DNA of 64,000 nucleotides from Westiellopsis prolifica IICB1. GTDB lineage: Bacteria > Cyanobacteriota > Cyanobacteriia > Cyanobacteriales > Nostocaceae. The translations under genes were made by a program, and so were the position numbers. The notes under the pieces were generated by a model that ran no database searches, had not been told where the DNA came from, and was given only the letters and a program-made list of their open reading frames with translations. Positions 9,842-18,737 of this stretch are shown here, in pieces (position 1 is the stretch's first letter; every line of letters begins with the position of its first letter). The stretch covers positions 1,681,324-1,745,323 of the forward strand of contig NZ_NAPS01000002.1 in NCBI RefSeq assembly GCF_004323185.1, given 5' to 3'.

Positions 9842-10219
9842 ATGTCTAACAACCGTTCTGGAGTATTTATTGGCGGTGTCATGCTGGGAGCAACTATCGG
9901 TGCTTTGACTGGTTTGCTTATGGCTCCGCGTACAGGACGCGAAACGCGTAAACTGTTGAAAAAATCTGCTGATGCGCTCCCAGACTTAGCAGAAGATTTA
10001 TCAACTAGTGTGCAAATTCAGGCAGACCGCCTGGGAGCAAATGCACTCAGAAACTGGGATGAGACTTTAGATCGACTACGGGAAGCGATCGCTGCCGGTA
10101 TCGATGCTAGTCAACGAGAAAATCAAGCAATGAAACGGAAAAATTCACCACAAGGACAAACAACGGCTAATCAGACAGTGGGTGACTCAGATTCTCTTCC
10201 TGAGCATGTAGATAACTAA
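9842..10219 (+). CDS. YtxH-domain protein
   Basis: 125 aa. The N terminus GVFIGGVMLGATIGALTGLLMAPRTGRETRKLLKKSA is the classic YtxH signature: a glycine-rich membrane helix, then APxSGxExRxxL. An amphipathic helix (DLAEDLSTSVQIQADRLG) and a polar tail follow. YtxH proteins are general-stress-associated membrane proteins with no defined biochemical activity. An AGGAGAG ribosome-binding site lies upstream. The next gene begins 15 bp after the stop, pointing to co-transcription. Confidence 0.8.
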   Translation: MSNNRSGVFIGGVMLGATIGALTGLLMAPRTGRETRKLLKKSADALPDLAEDLSTSVQIQADRLGANALRNWDETLDRLREAIAAGIDASQRENQAMKRKNSPQGQTTANQTVGDSDSLPEHVDN

Positions 10220-10234
10220 ATTAACAACATAATT

Positions 10235-10786
10235 GTGAGTGAACCGCTGTTTTGGCTGGGACTATCTATATTCTTGGTGGCTATCAGTCTAACTGCTGTT
10301 TTGGTGGTGGCTATACCAGCATTTCAGGAGTTAGCACGTGCTGCTCGTAGTGCTGAAAAGTTTTTTGATACCCTCTCGCGGGAGTTACCACCGACTCTGG
10401 ATTCGCTCCGGATGACAGGTCTGGAAATTACCGATCTGACTGATGATCTTAGTGAAGGTGTCAAAAGTGCTTCTGGGGTTGTTAAACAAGTTGATCAAAG
10501 CTTGAACAGTGCTAAACAGCAGGCTCAAAATATTCAAATTAATACACGTAGCGTATTTGTTGGCTTTAAAGCCGCATGGAAAAGTTTTACCCGTTCAAAA
10601 AGTGGAAAAAGAACAAGCGATCGCTTGTTCGTGAATCAAAAAACAACGCTGACATCAAGGGAAAGAGAATCCCTTAGACATTACAATCGCACCAAAAAAT
10701 CAGAACAGTATCGAAATCAAGAAAGCTACCAAGATCCTGTTGATTGGGAAAGTGATGACACCCAAAATTGGGAACAAGAAGATTGA
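10235..10786 (+). CDS. DUF948-like membrane protein
   Basis: 183 aa from a GTG start. One N-terminal transmembrane helix (about residues 4-29) is followed by helical segments with LSRELPPTLDSLRMTGLEITDLTDDLSEGVKSASGVVKQVDQSL, the heptad-rich pattern seen in DUF948 proteins, and by a charged, Arg/Gln-rich tail. YtxH and DUF948 proteins are often neighbours, so with the gene just upstream this looks like a conserved pair. Function unknown. Confidence 0.65.
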   Translation: MSEPLFWLGLSIFLVAISLTAVLVVAIPAFQELARAARSAEKFFDTLSRELPPTLDSLRMTGLEITDLTDDLSEGVKSASGVVKQVDQSLNSAKQQAQNIQINTRSVFVGFKAAWKSFTRSKSGKRTSDRLFVNQKTTLTSRERESLRHYNRTKKSEQYRNQESYQDPVDWESDDTQNWEQED

Positions 10787-10816
10787 CACTCCCCTCGCCT
10801 AAAGACGAGAGGATTA
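10787..10816 (+). terminator. Hairpin after the small-gene run, possibly an IS200/IS605 end
   Basis: CTCCCCTCGCC and GACGAGAGG around 10789-10813 form an imperfect stem next to ATTATCGG. It could end the upstream transcript, but the sequence also resembles the right-end hairpins that follow tnpB genes in cyanobacteria. There is no T-run, so the terminator reading is weak. Confidence 0.35.
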
Positions 10817-11933
10817 TCGGTTCATCCAACAAGCGCTCAACCTTCACGTCCCCAAGCTTTTAGGTATTTTTCCGAGAGTGTCTGAGAACTGTTCCTCTGT
10901 TTTCCCCACGTTCCCGTATGCGCTACGGTACATTGTAATTTCATACCAATTTAAAGAAACAATGCGGCAGATAGATTCATAGAACTCTTATGCACAAAGA
11001 GTTTCTCAATTCCATTTTCCATAGACGCGCCTTCTTCGGCTTCAAGGTAGAGTAATCTAAAATCCAAAATGGTCTCAGTTGTTGTCTTTGGTTCTGCACA
11101 GATTCAGTAATTACTACACTACTGAAAGGTTATATAGTGAACTAATATTTTTTAGAAAACCAGTTTAATATCAAGTAATTTACATTATTCAGTGATTTAT
11201 TGTTTCTTTGCGCTGTTTATTCAAGTTATTAAAAAATGTTTTTTAAGATGAAAAGTAGTCAAAATACATGTTTTTTTATGCAAAAATAATGTAAAGTGAA
11301 GGTAAGTAGCTATTCAACACTTTAACAATTTAGTTATCTTCTTTATAAAAAAAATCAATATTATCAGGTAAATACGCAGGACTCTTTGTACTTGCGAATT
11401 TTGCTTTCAAGAAGTTTCAGTTTATATCTATAACCATTAAATCTAGTGCAGGATAGCAGCAATAAACTGGCATCTTGAAATAAATCAAAGGCTGAGAAAA
11501 ATTGTTTTGACTTTTTTCAAACGCGATATTCATCGTGTACATAATCACCTTTGATTAATTAGGTAAGGTTATTAGCCTGATCGAATAATGTTATTGGAGT
11601 GGATATTTACTGAGTGAAATTTAAAAAGATAATTTTTAAACATACATATACAGTCTTGATTGATGAATAAAAAATTATCAAGAAGCAGCTAATATCAATT
11701 AAACATCATCAAAACTTTGAAATATTTAAATTTTTCACAAAGCAAAAATTAAAGGTAAGTAAAGGCTGCATTGCCATTTTGGCAAGTTTTTGCTGACAAT
11801 ATAGGATATTAGTAGATTGTAACAATCAATATTCTTACTCACGACTTTTTACTACTTAGCTAATACTACTTACACAAAGCTAATAACAAGATAGCTAATT
11901 CTCTAGGCAGTTTTACGAGTTAGGAAATAATAT
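10817..11933. other. Long AT-rich spacer upstream of the kinase/HopA1 pair
   Basis: About 1.1 kb with no convincing gene. The first part carries a dispersed repeat (11021-11070, CATAGACGCGCC then CTTCGGCTTC), also present inverted at about 54015-54075 and partly at 59150. The remainder is very AT-rich and most likely holds the promoter and leader of the kinase gene. I looked here for a lanthipeptide-like precursor. Only frames under 20 codons were noted, such as 11236-11289 (17 aa), none with a ribosome-binding site that convinced me. Confidence 0.5.
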
Positions 11934-13178
11934 ATGGTATTTTCAATGTATTCTCCAAATCACCATCTTATCGAGCATTTGCAAAACGTAGGACTGTGTA
12001 GTTCTGAGGATGGGGTTGTTGCGGATTCTGAGCTAGTAGAAAGTAGCAATAAAAATATAAACTTATTGATAAATTTGGAAAGCGATCGCAAATTATTAGT
12101 GAAGCAGGAACGTAACATAGAACATGATGGGATTCCCCAAGAATTATTTAATGAATGGTTATTTCATCAGTTATTGCAGCAGTTTCCAGTTTTAGGAAAT
12201 ATTGCGGAGATCGGATCACTATTACTGCATTTTGATGAAGAGGAATCTATACTTGTTCGCAACTATCTAACGGAATATTTTGAATTAGGTAATTTTTATC
12301 AACAAAATGATATTTATCCCTTGGAAATAGCCAGCGCCATCGGTGCTAGCTTAGGTGTGCTGCATCGTGCCACATTTAATCAGCGAGAGTATCGTGATTT
12401 TATGGCAACAGCTCCTCAAGGTCAATTTCGCTATCAGTTTTACAATCCCACCCAAGGAATAGAGTCATTTAGCTCGGAAATTTTTGGTAGTGTTCCGACT
12501 GATGCACTCAAGTTTTATATTCTTTATCAACGTTATGAAAGTTTAGAATCAGCGATCGCAGAGTTAGCATCTTTATGGCAACCTTGCTGCTTAACTCACA
12601 ACGACCTCAAACTAGAAAACATCTTAGTACATTCTCGATGGAAACAACTAGATAACTGCTTGATTCGGATCATTGACTGGAAAACTTGTAGTTGGGGAGA
12701 TCCCGCTTTTGATTTAGGAACCTTAGTAGCAAGCTATTTGAAAATTTGGTTAGAAAGCTTGGTGGTAGATCCGTCCATCAAATTAGAAGAATCTCTAGAA
12801 TTAGCCACAACACCATTAGAAGTTCTTCACCCCTCTATAGTTGCTTTAATTCAAGCTTATCTTGATGCTTTCCCCAGCATTTTAGACTACCGTTGCGACT
12901 TCATTCAACGAGTAGTACAGTTTGCCGGTTTGGTACTAATTCATCATTTACAAGCAACAATTCAAGACCGTAAATATTTTGATAACAGCGGTATTACAAC
13001 GCTACAAGTTGCCAAAAGTCTACTTACAAGACCACAAGAATCTATAATGACAGTTTTTGGAATCTCCGAATCAGAAATTACCAAATCTTGGGTGAAATCT
13101 ACTAAACATCCTCAGACGGAAAATGAACAAAATTTAGTCAGAATTTACTATAGTAAAACCCGTTTACGTGGGTGTTGA
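11934..13178 (+). CDS. APH-like kinase, class V lanthipeptide kinase-type
   Basis: 414 aa, aminoglycoside-phosphotransferase fold. Visible catalytic residues: N-lobe Lys57 in LLVKQ, catalytic loop HNDLKLEN (His222, Asp224, Asn229) and metal-binding IIDW Asp248 followed by GDPAFDLG. All are intact, so it should be an active kinase. The HopA1-domain gene begins 33 bp downstream on the same strand. Kinases of this type (LxmK) together with HopA1-domain proteins (LxmY) form the split synthetases of class V lanthipeptides, where the kinase phosphorylates Ser/Thr before elimination. Here no precursor peptide and no LanX-type lyase are seen, and the next gene is a phylloquinone thioesterase, so the substrate is open. 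An alternative start is the ATG at 11946. Confidence 0.75.
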   Translation: MVFSMYSPNHHLIEHLQNVGLCSSEDGVVADSELVESSNKNINLLINLESDRKLLVKQERNIEHDGIPQELFNEWLFHQLLQQFPVLGNIAEIGSLLLHFDEEESILVRNYLTEYFELGNFYQQNDIYPLEIASAIGASLGVLHRATFNQREYRDFMATAPQGQFRYQFYNPTQGIESFSSEIFGSVPTDALKFYILYQRYESLESAIAELASLWQPCCLTHNDLKLENILVHSRWKQLDNCLIRIIDWKTCSWGDPAFDLGTLVASYLKIWLESLVVDPSIKLEESLELATTPLEVLHPSIVALIQAYLDAFPSILDYRCDFIQRVVQFAGLVLIHHLQATIQDRKYFDNSGITTLQVAKSLLTRPQESIMTVFGISESEITKSWVKSTKHPQTENEQNLVRIYYSKTRLRGC

Positions 13179-13211
13179 TCACAAAAAAAGTAAACGGGGA
13201 GATTCAAAGTC

Positions 13212-14300
13212 ATGATAGATTGTTCTAACCAGCATTTGCTAAATTCTCTACTCGATATTGCCGGCAATATTCAAATCGAGTCTAACTTTTGTATTTACCA
13301 TCCCAATTATCAATCTTTTGCTTTGCCAAGTCAGTTGGCACAAAGATTAAAAAAAAATTCACAAGCAATACAGCAGAAATATCTCATTTTATTAGTCAGA
13401 AACTTTATCTATGGTATTTATTACAATGGCTCATTACAAAGTGTTTTAGCAGTGAATGCTGAACCTAATAATTTTTTACCCCACAAAAATGTAGGAAATA
13501 ATTCCGTTTTGGGGATTGATTGGCAATTGTATGACCAATTACACTCTAGCAATCACGGTACTGGTTATTATGACTCTGGTTGGCAGGTGTTACGACGCGA
13601 ACCAGATGGTAGTTTAGCCGTGAGTAAAGGCGGTTTGACATTACATGTTGAAGGTGAACACCACATAGAACAAATGATGCAAACTGTCAGAGTCGGCGAT
13701 ATCATAAGTATTTGGATGCCAAAAAATCGCTTGCAAAATGGTTGTTACGTTGCAGTTAGCAATGTTGCCCAAAGACTAAGTGAAAATCCTGATAATGATT
13801 TAGGAGAAGGACGGATTTATTTTAATTTAACTCCAGTGGGGGCGATCGCTCTCATGGAAACCTTGACATTGGAACTCAATGCTGCTGGTATTGCCTTTAG
13901 CTTGCAAGTTCCGTATAATTCCTCTGCTTATAAACGTTTTGACTCAGGGGTTCTTTACTTTGAACGGCACAATTATTGGGTAGTGCGAGAAGTTCTGCAA
14001 AGTGTGTATAAACAACACAAATCTCATTTTCATGCAGAAATTCCCTTATTTACAAAATATTTAGCACCTGGGCTAAGTTTAGCTGAAGAACCAGCCCAAA
14101 AATTTGTTGCTCAAGAAAGTTTTGGCATGAACCGTTGTCAAATTGTCACTAATGCTTTGTTAGAAGCTTGGCAAAAAGGACAAAATTCTACCCAACAAAG
14201 GATACAAACCATTTACCAAAATTTTGCACGTTTTGGAATAGATTTACAGCGTCCCTACCTTAATCCTTGTTCTGAAGATGTATATAATCCTTTAGTTTGA
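13212..14300 (+). CDS. HopA1-domain protein, class V lanthipeptide cyclase-like
   Basis: 362 aa. The C-terminal two thirds carry the HopA1 effector-family pattern: GEGRIYFNLTPVGA (199-212), a GIAFSLQVP segment (226-234), YKRFDSGVLYFER (240-252), PLFTKYLAPGLSLAEEP (278-294) and SFGMNRCQIVTNAL (303-316). The domain was first known from a Pseudomonas type III effector and later as LxmY, a component of class V lanthipeptide synthetases. The N-terminal third (about 1-110) is not recognised. The gene is almost certainly co-transcribed with the kinase upstream. No secretion signal is seen, so a cytosolic modifying partner of the kinase is the most economical reading. The assignment to RiPP chemistry is inference. 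Confidence 0.75.
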   Translation: MIDCSNQHLLNSLLDIAGNIQIESNFCIYHPNYQSFALPSQLAQRLKKNSQAIQQKYLILLVRNFIYGIYYNGSLQSVLAVNAEPNNFLPHKNVGNNSVLGIDWQLYDQLHSSNHGTGYYDSGWQVLRREPDGSLAVSKGGLTLHVEGEHHIEQMMQTVRVGDIISIWMPKNRLQNGCYVAVSNVAQRLSENPDNDLGEGRIYFNLTPVGAIALMETLTLELNAAGIAFSLQVPYNSSAYKRFDSGVLYFERHNYWVVREVLQSVYKQHKSHFHAEIPLFTKYLAPGLSLAEEPAQKFVAQESFGMNRCQIVTNALLEAWQKGQNSTQQRIQTIYQNFARFGIDLQRPYLNPCSEDVYNPLV

Positions 14301-14371
14301 TTAAGTGCAATTTTTAATTGAGTTTATGGAGTTAAGCTATTAGCCAGAGAATATCATTTTGGTTGCGACAA

Positions 14372-14818
14372 ATGTCTTTTAACTATCATCGTACCGTTCG
14401 CTTTCAAGATACCGATGCTGCTGGAGTAGTTTACTTTGCCAATGTTTTAAGTATTTGCCATGAAGCTTATGAGGAATCTTTAGAAGTATCTGGTATTAAT
14501 ATTAAGGAATTTTTTAATAACTCATCGGTAGCTTACCCTATTGTTCATGCTAATGTAGATTTTTTTCGTCCTACATTTTGTGGTGATAAATTAGTTGTTA
14601 CTTTAATACCACAAAAGTTAAGTGCTGAAAAATTTGAAATCAATTACGAAATTTTAGTAGCAGATGTGATGGTAGCTAAAGCATTTACCAGACATGTTTG
14701 TATTGATACCACTAGCAGACAAAAAACAGATTTACCTCAGCAGATGATTGAATGGTTGGAAGTGAACGCATCAGAAGCGGAAAAAGCAGAGAGAAGAAAA
14801 TCGAGAGAGGCGATTTGA
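14372..14818 (+). CDS. menI: 1,4-dihydroxy-2-naphthoyl-CoA thioesterase
   Basis: 148 aa from the ATG at 14372 (a TTG at 14363 is possible). Hotdog fold of the 4-hydroxybenzoyl-CoA thioesterase type: the [31 protein letters not shown] segment includes the active-site Asp and the DxxGxxYxxxY-type signature. It hydrolyses DHNA-CoA to DHNA in phylloquinone synthesis. The assignment is strengthened by the neighbours menE, menC, menA and menF within 6 kb. The last 20 residues are Ala/Glu/Arg-rich and run into a dispersed GACGCG repeat after the stop. Confidence 0.85.
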   Translation: MSFNYHRTVRFQDTDAAGVVYFANVLSICHEAYEESLEVSGINIKEFFNNSSVAYPIVHANVDFFRPTFCGDKLVVTLIPQKLSAEKFEINYEILVADVMVAKAFTRHVCIDTTSRQKTDLPQQMIEWLEVNASEAEKAERRKSREAI

Positions 14819-14911
14819 AAAGTTAAAAATCAGCAGAGACGCGATTCTACTCTTACCTTGAAGCCGCTCTTACGAGCGTCTACGCGTCTGTACAAAGTTG
14901 ATTTAGAAAGG

Positions 14912-16291
14912 TTATTTTTCCGAGTTTTTCAGGGTTTCTAAAGCGATTTCGTGTAATTGCTGTCGATTGATTTTACCCTGAGAATTACGGGGTAAATTTT
15001 CCACAGCAATCCAGTGTTTAGGAAGTTTAAATTTGCTGAGTTGCTCTCTCAGTAAGTTTTGAATTTCTACCACAGAATGATTTGAGTTTTTGGGAACATA
15101 AATAGCTGTTACTGCTTGTCCCCAATGTTGATCGGATATACCCACGACGCAAACATCAGTTACCATTGCAGTTGCTTTAATTGCTGATTCTATTTCTGTG
15201 GGGTAGACGTTTTCTCCACCAGTGATGATTTTGTCACTCTTACGCCCGACTATATTTAAATAGCCTTCTTTGTCTATAAAGCCTATATCATCTGTTAGGA
15301 AATTAGGGGCTATGATTTCGAGGTTGGGAACCAGGGGATAGTAACCAAGAGCTAAAGATTCTGCTTGAATAGTTATATTTCCTGTTTGATGATTATTTAA
15401 ATATTTGCCTTTTTCGTTGGTAATTTTAACTTTGGCATGAGGAAGAATTTGACCACTATTAACTTTACCTTTGAGAAAATCATCTGGTTTGAGTGTGGCA
15501 ATTTGAGAAGCCGTTTCTGTCATGCCATATGTCGGAGCTAATTTAATTTGATAATATCTTGCTTTTTCTAAAATTTCATCCCAAGCTGGCGCACCTCCTA
15601 AAAGAACTGTTTTGAATTGGGATAGCCATGCTGTTAAATTTGAATTTTGTAAGAGAGTTTGTAGCTGAGTTGGTACTAAAGATATAAAGAAATTTGCTTG
15701 TTCAAATTGATATAATTTACAACTATATTCTAATTCTTTAAAAGGTGAAATTACTAGTTTACCACCAGTGGTAACACACCGCATAAATTGCATCAAGCCA
15801 CTGACATGATATAGAGGCAACACACAAAAGGAATTGATGGTTTGTAGTTGAAAATATTCTGTAAATCCACGTACTGAAGATGTGAGAGTTTCCCAGGTGT
15901 GAACAGCAAATTTGATATTACCAGATGAGCCGCCGGTGGGAATCATGATATATGGAGAATTGGTAATTGGTAATTGGTAATTGTTTTTCTGATTATCAAT
16001 GACCAATTCGTGATGATTGACTCCCCAAATAATATTTGGCTGTACTAAATTAAATACTTGTTGCCATTCCTGTTTTCCCCAGTTAGGATTACCAATAAAC
16101 ACAGGACACTTAGCAATGTAAGCAGCAAGAAAACAGGCTAAAAATCTTACAGGTTCGTGTTCAGCTAAAATGACATTTGGTGTTGTTTGCCAGTCAGAGA
16201 AGTTTATTAATTCTGAAGAAAATTCTTCAGTTAATTGTGCCAGTTCATCACTGCGATCGCACACCAAATTAAAATTTCCTAATATCTCCAT
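14912..16291 (-). CDS. menE: o-succinylbenzoate-CoA ligase
   Basis: 459 aa, ANL-superfamily acyl-CoA synthetase. Visible: phosphate-binding loop IPTGGSSGNIKFAVHTW (about 113-129), APTYGMTETASQ (A5-type motif), the DDIGFIDKEGYLNIVGR hinge region with KSDKIITGGENVYPTEIE, and C-terminal NSQGKINR with the adenylation Lys. It activates o-succinylbenzoate to its CoA ester, which MenB then cyclises. It is slightly shorter than many MenE proteins but complete. Convergent with menI, and followed downstream on the same strand order by menC then menA reading back. menB and menD are not in the window. Confidence 0.9.
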   Translation of the reverse strand: MEILGNFNLVCDRSDELAQLTEEFSSELINFSDWQTTPNVILAEHEPVRFLACFLAAYIAKCPVFIGNPNWGKQEWQQVFNLVQPNIIWGVNHHELVIDNQKNNYQLPITNSPYIMIPTGGSSGNIKFAVHTWETLTSSVRGFTEYFQLQTINSFCVLPLYHVSGLMQFMRCVTTGGKLVISPFKELEYSCKLYQFEQANFFISLVPTQLQTLLQNSNLTAWLSQFKTVLLGGAPAWDEILEKARYYQIKLAPTYGMTETASQIATLKPDDFLKGKVNSGQILPHAKVKITNEKGKYLNNHQTGNITIQAESLALGYYPLVPNLEIIAPNFLTDDIGFIDKEGYLNIVGRKSDKIITGGENVYPTEIESAIKATAMVTDVCVVGISDQHWGQAVTAIYVPKNSNHSVVEIQNLLREQLSKFKLPKHWIAVENLPRNSQGKINRQQLHEIALETLKNSEK

Positions 16292-16309
16292 TTCTGGTTG
16301 GTTGTCATT

Positions 16310-16390
16310 TGTTATTGGTCATTTGTTATTGGTCATTGGGCATTGGGCATTGGGCATTGGGCATCGGGCATTGGGCATCGGGCATTGGGA
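16310..16390. repeat. 7-bp short tandem repeats (CATTGGG/CATCGGG)
   Basis: Eight or so heptamers of CATTGGG and CATCGGG, preceded by TTATTGGT variants, between menE and menC. Heptameric short tandemly repeated sequences of this kind are known from heterocystous cyanobacteria. Similar tracts lie at 35996-36030 and 37780-37808. Confidence 0.85.
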
Positions 16391-16399
16391 AGAGACTTG

Positions 16400-17377
16400 T
16401 TAAATAATTCCCCCCACACTTCCCACACTTCCCACACTTCCCGATCCCCAATCCCCAATCCCCGTTCCCTCATCTTCAGCAAAGTAGTGATTAATACCAA
16501 AGCCCATTGCTCGATTGTGTCTGGATAATTCTACTGCTATTTGGAGGGCTGCTTTTCTGCCAATAGAAGTTTCAAACACAGATGAAAACACTGCATCAAT
16601 TTCATGCTGTTGACAAAACTGACGCAGTTGGGATGGAGAACCGACTATTCCTGGTTTAATTACAAAAATTCCTCGCCAACCTTGTTGAAAGTAGTATTTT
16701 AGCTGTGGGAGTGTGGCGACAGATTCATCTAAAGCGATCGCTGTTTTGTAGGATTTACTCAACTCCAGCATTTGCGGAAATTGATCTACAGATAAGGGTT
16801 GTTCAAGATATTCAATATTAGTGTTCAAGCGATCGCAACTCTCTAACCACAACTTTGCTTCCTCTTGCTTCAATCCACCATTAGCATCTAATCGCAATTT
16901 TGCAGAAGTTGGTAAGCTTTGTGTAAGTAAATCTAAAATTTTTAGTTCAACAGGCGTCGGATAAACACCTATTTTCCATTTGAAAGTAGAGTACCCTTGT
17001 TGCCACAAATTTTCCCATGTTTGTAGAACTGCTTCTCCAGCGGGTAGTAAGGCGCTATAGGTGAGGGGATTAGTGGGAGTGGGTGAACAAAAAAGTGCTG
17101 ATTCAAATCCAAATTGACAAGCGGGTAACTGATCAGGGATGGAAAAAATAGTTTCCTCGGTAATTTCCTTTGGTAGGTGACAACAAAAATCCCACGCTTG
17201 GATTAGGGTTTCGGAACCAAACCAGCTAATCGGCGCTATTTCTCCCCAACCTACTTTGTTATTTTCATCTGTGAGGCGAAGAATAATACCTTCACGAATC
17301 TCCCAAATACCGTGACTGGTAGCAATCCCGCGCACAAATTTTCGCTGGTAAGGACGAAATTCAAATTTATAATTCAC
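16400..17377 (-). CDS. menC: o-succinylbenzoate synthase
   Basis: 325 aa, enolase superfamily. It dehydrates SHCHC to o-succinylbenzoate. Visible: the catalytic FKWKIG Lys region, LRLDANGG (metal Asp), EYLEQPL (metal Glu), IALDES (metal Asp) and FVIKPGIVGSP (second catalytic Lys). The family core ends near AMGFGINHYFAED. The last 20 or so residues (GTGIGDWGSGSVGSVGSVGG) are read from 9-bp tandem repeats and look like a recent repeat-derived extension. It is followed by a 7-bp repeat tract up to menE and preceded by menA upstream on the same strand. Confidence 0.9.
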   Translation of the reverse strand: MNYKFEFRPYQRKFVRGIATSHGIWEIREGIILRLTDENNKVGWGEIAPISWFGSETLIQAWDFCCHLPKEITEETIFSIPDQLPACQFGFESALFCSPTPTNPLTYSALLPAGEAVLQTWENLWQQGYSTFKWKIGVYPTPVELKILDLLTQSLPTSAKLRLDANGGLKQEEAKLWLESCDRLNTNIEYLEQPLSVDQFPQMLELSKSYKTAIALDESVATLPQLKYYFQQGWRGIFVIKPGIVGSPSQLRQFCQQHEIDAVFSSVFETSIGRKAALQIAVELSRHNRAMGFGINHYFAEDEGTGIGDWGSGSVGSVGSVGGII

Positions 17378-17440
17378 ATCAAATCAATTGGTGATTTGTC
17401 ATTGGTGATTTGTCATTTGTCATTAGTAATTACAAAAATG

Positions 17441-17490
17441 ACTAAGGACTAAGGACTAAGGGCTAAGGACTAAGGACTAAGGACTAAGGA
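17441..17490. repeat. 7-bp short tandem repeats (AGGACTA)
   Basis: About seven heptamers of AGGACTA/AGGGCTA between menA and menC, preceded by GTGATTTGTCATT-type repeats. Same class as the CATTGGG tracts but a different unit. Confidence 0.85.
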
Positions 17491-17527
17491 CAATTACCAC
17501 GAATCGCTTAAAACTCAAATCACTTGA

Positions 17528-18436
17528 TTAAAACATAAATCCTACACCAAATAGCAAACAACACCAAAAATGTACAGCGACGGCGATGAATTTACAGTTA
17601 CTGACTTTTTCTGGGTTGCTGTGATTTTGCTGGACGTGGCGACATAATTTGATTGCGAAGGGTAAACTAACCCAACTCAGTAATGTCCACACAGGAAAAA
17701 TTCCCCCCAGAACAAATAGTAAGGTGAGCAGATAAATGTTAGCAGTAAACCAATTCAAAACTTGTGCGCCTCTTTTGGTTCCCAAACGGACAATAGGCGA
17801 TCGCTTACCTGCTGCTAAATCGTCTGTAACCTGATGAAAGTGGGAACAATACAAAATTAAAGTTGTGGGGATACCAACAATCACTGAGGCTGCTAAATTC
17901 TGTATTGACCAGCTTTGAGTTTGACTGTAGTATACTGCCGACATACCAATTGGTCCAAAGGCAAAAAAGCAGAGGATTTCACCTAAACCCTGGTATCCTA
18001 AACGAAAGGGAGGCCCTTGGTAAACGTAGCCTAAAGCACAACAGACCAGAACTAATCCAATTACAGTCCAGTCACCTTGCCACCAAGCGATCGCTAGTAT
18101 TCCCAGTAAACCTAAACACAAAAATAGATTTCCTAACCAAAATATTAATAGTTTGTTACCTGTTAAATTCACCAGAGAATGATGTTTATTTTGATCAATT
18201 CCCGTCTCAGAATCAAAAACATCATTGCTGAGGTTTTCCCATGCCAAAATTAAAATTGCCGCAGCTAAGAAAACACCAAAAACGGCCCAATTCAAAATAT
18301 GCGTTTCCGCAAACGCTACAGCCGTTCCTACCCAGATAGGCATAATAGCAACACTATACATCGGCGGTTTTATGGCCGCCATCCATAGCTGATTTTTGGC
18401 ATTATTTTTGGGATACGAAATCAAATTTGTAGTCAT
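17528..18436 (-). CDS. menA: 1,4-dihydroxy-2-naphthoate phytyltransferase
   Basis: 302 aa UbiA-superfamily integral membrane prenyltransferase with about eight hydrophobic helices. The first Asp-rich motif is NLSNDVFDSETGID (about residues 68-81) and the second region includes HQVTDDLAAGKRSP. It attaches phytyl (or polyprenyl) to DHNA, giving the demethyl quinone that is methylated to phylloquinone, the photosystem I A1 acceptor. Position beside menC/menE and divergent from menF supports the substrate assignment over ubiquinone-type UbiA. Confidence 0.92.
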   Translation of the reverse strand: MTTNLISYPKNNAKNQLWMAAIKPPMYSVAIMPIWVGTAVAFAETHILNWAVFGVFLAAAILILAWENLSNDVFDSETGIDQNKHHSLVNLTGNKLLIFWLGNLFLCLGLLGILAIAWWQGDWTVIGLVLVCCALGYVYQGPPFRLGYQGLGEILCFFAFGPIGMSAVYYSQTQSWSIQNLAASVIVGIPTTLILYCSHFHQVTDDLAAGKRSPIVRLGTKRGAQVLNWFTANIYLLTLLFVLGGIFPVWTLLSWVSLPFAIKLCRHVQQNHSNPEKVSNCKFIAVAVHFWCCLLFGVGFMF

Positions 18437-18737
18437 CAGTCACAATGAATTATATTGTTAGGACTTTCTTATGCCTAAAACATATGGTTTTTCTGCAAAC
18501 CATATGCAGGTAACATCATCAAGAAATATTTTTCTACGAATGAAATTATTTTCTTGCTATTAGTCACAACATGCAGCGCAAAGCTAGGCAAGACCACACA
18601 TGGTATTGCAAAACCATAATTTGGCAGAGCTAACACGCTGGTGAAACAGCGACTGTTTATGTTACCTGTAGAAATACGACCATGATTTATCACTGTTTAG
18701 GAAGATTACTTCAAAAAAATTTACTATTTTTAGATCC
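18437..18737. promoter_or_regulatory. Divergent menA-menF intergenic region with inverted repeat
   Basis: Three hundred bases separate menA (minus strand) and menF (plus strand), so both promoters probably lie here. A perfect inverted repeat CATATGGTTT / AAACCATATG (18481-18506, six-base centre) is about 45 bp from the menA start codon, and a diverged ATGGTATTGCAAAACCAT copy occurs near 18600. A role as operator for the divergent phylloquinone genes is possible but unproven. Confidence 0.4.

Noticed and set aside
10787..10920. Complete IS200/IS605 element or omega-RNA
   Set aside because: A right-end-like hairpin is seen, but no tnpA or tnpB sequence accompanies it.
11236..11289. 17-codon frame with Ser, Thr and Cys upstream of the kinase/HopA1 pair, as a lanthipeptide precursor
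   Set aside because: Too short for a leader plus core, no ribosome-binding site, and such frames are expected by chance in this AT-rich spacer.
16298..16528. Frames across the menE-menC gap
   Set aside because: Translations such as GHWALGIGH are read from heptamer repeats.
18475..18693. 72-codon frame between menA and menF
   Set aside because: Falls on the inverted repeat and the shared promoter region, with no ribosome-binding site.
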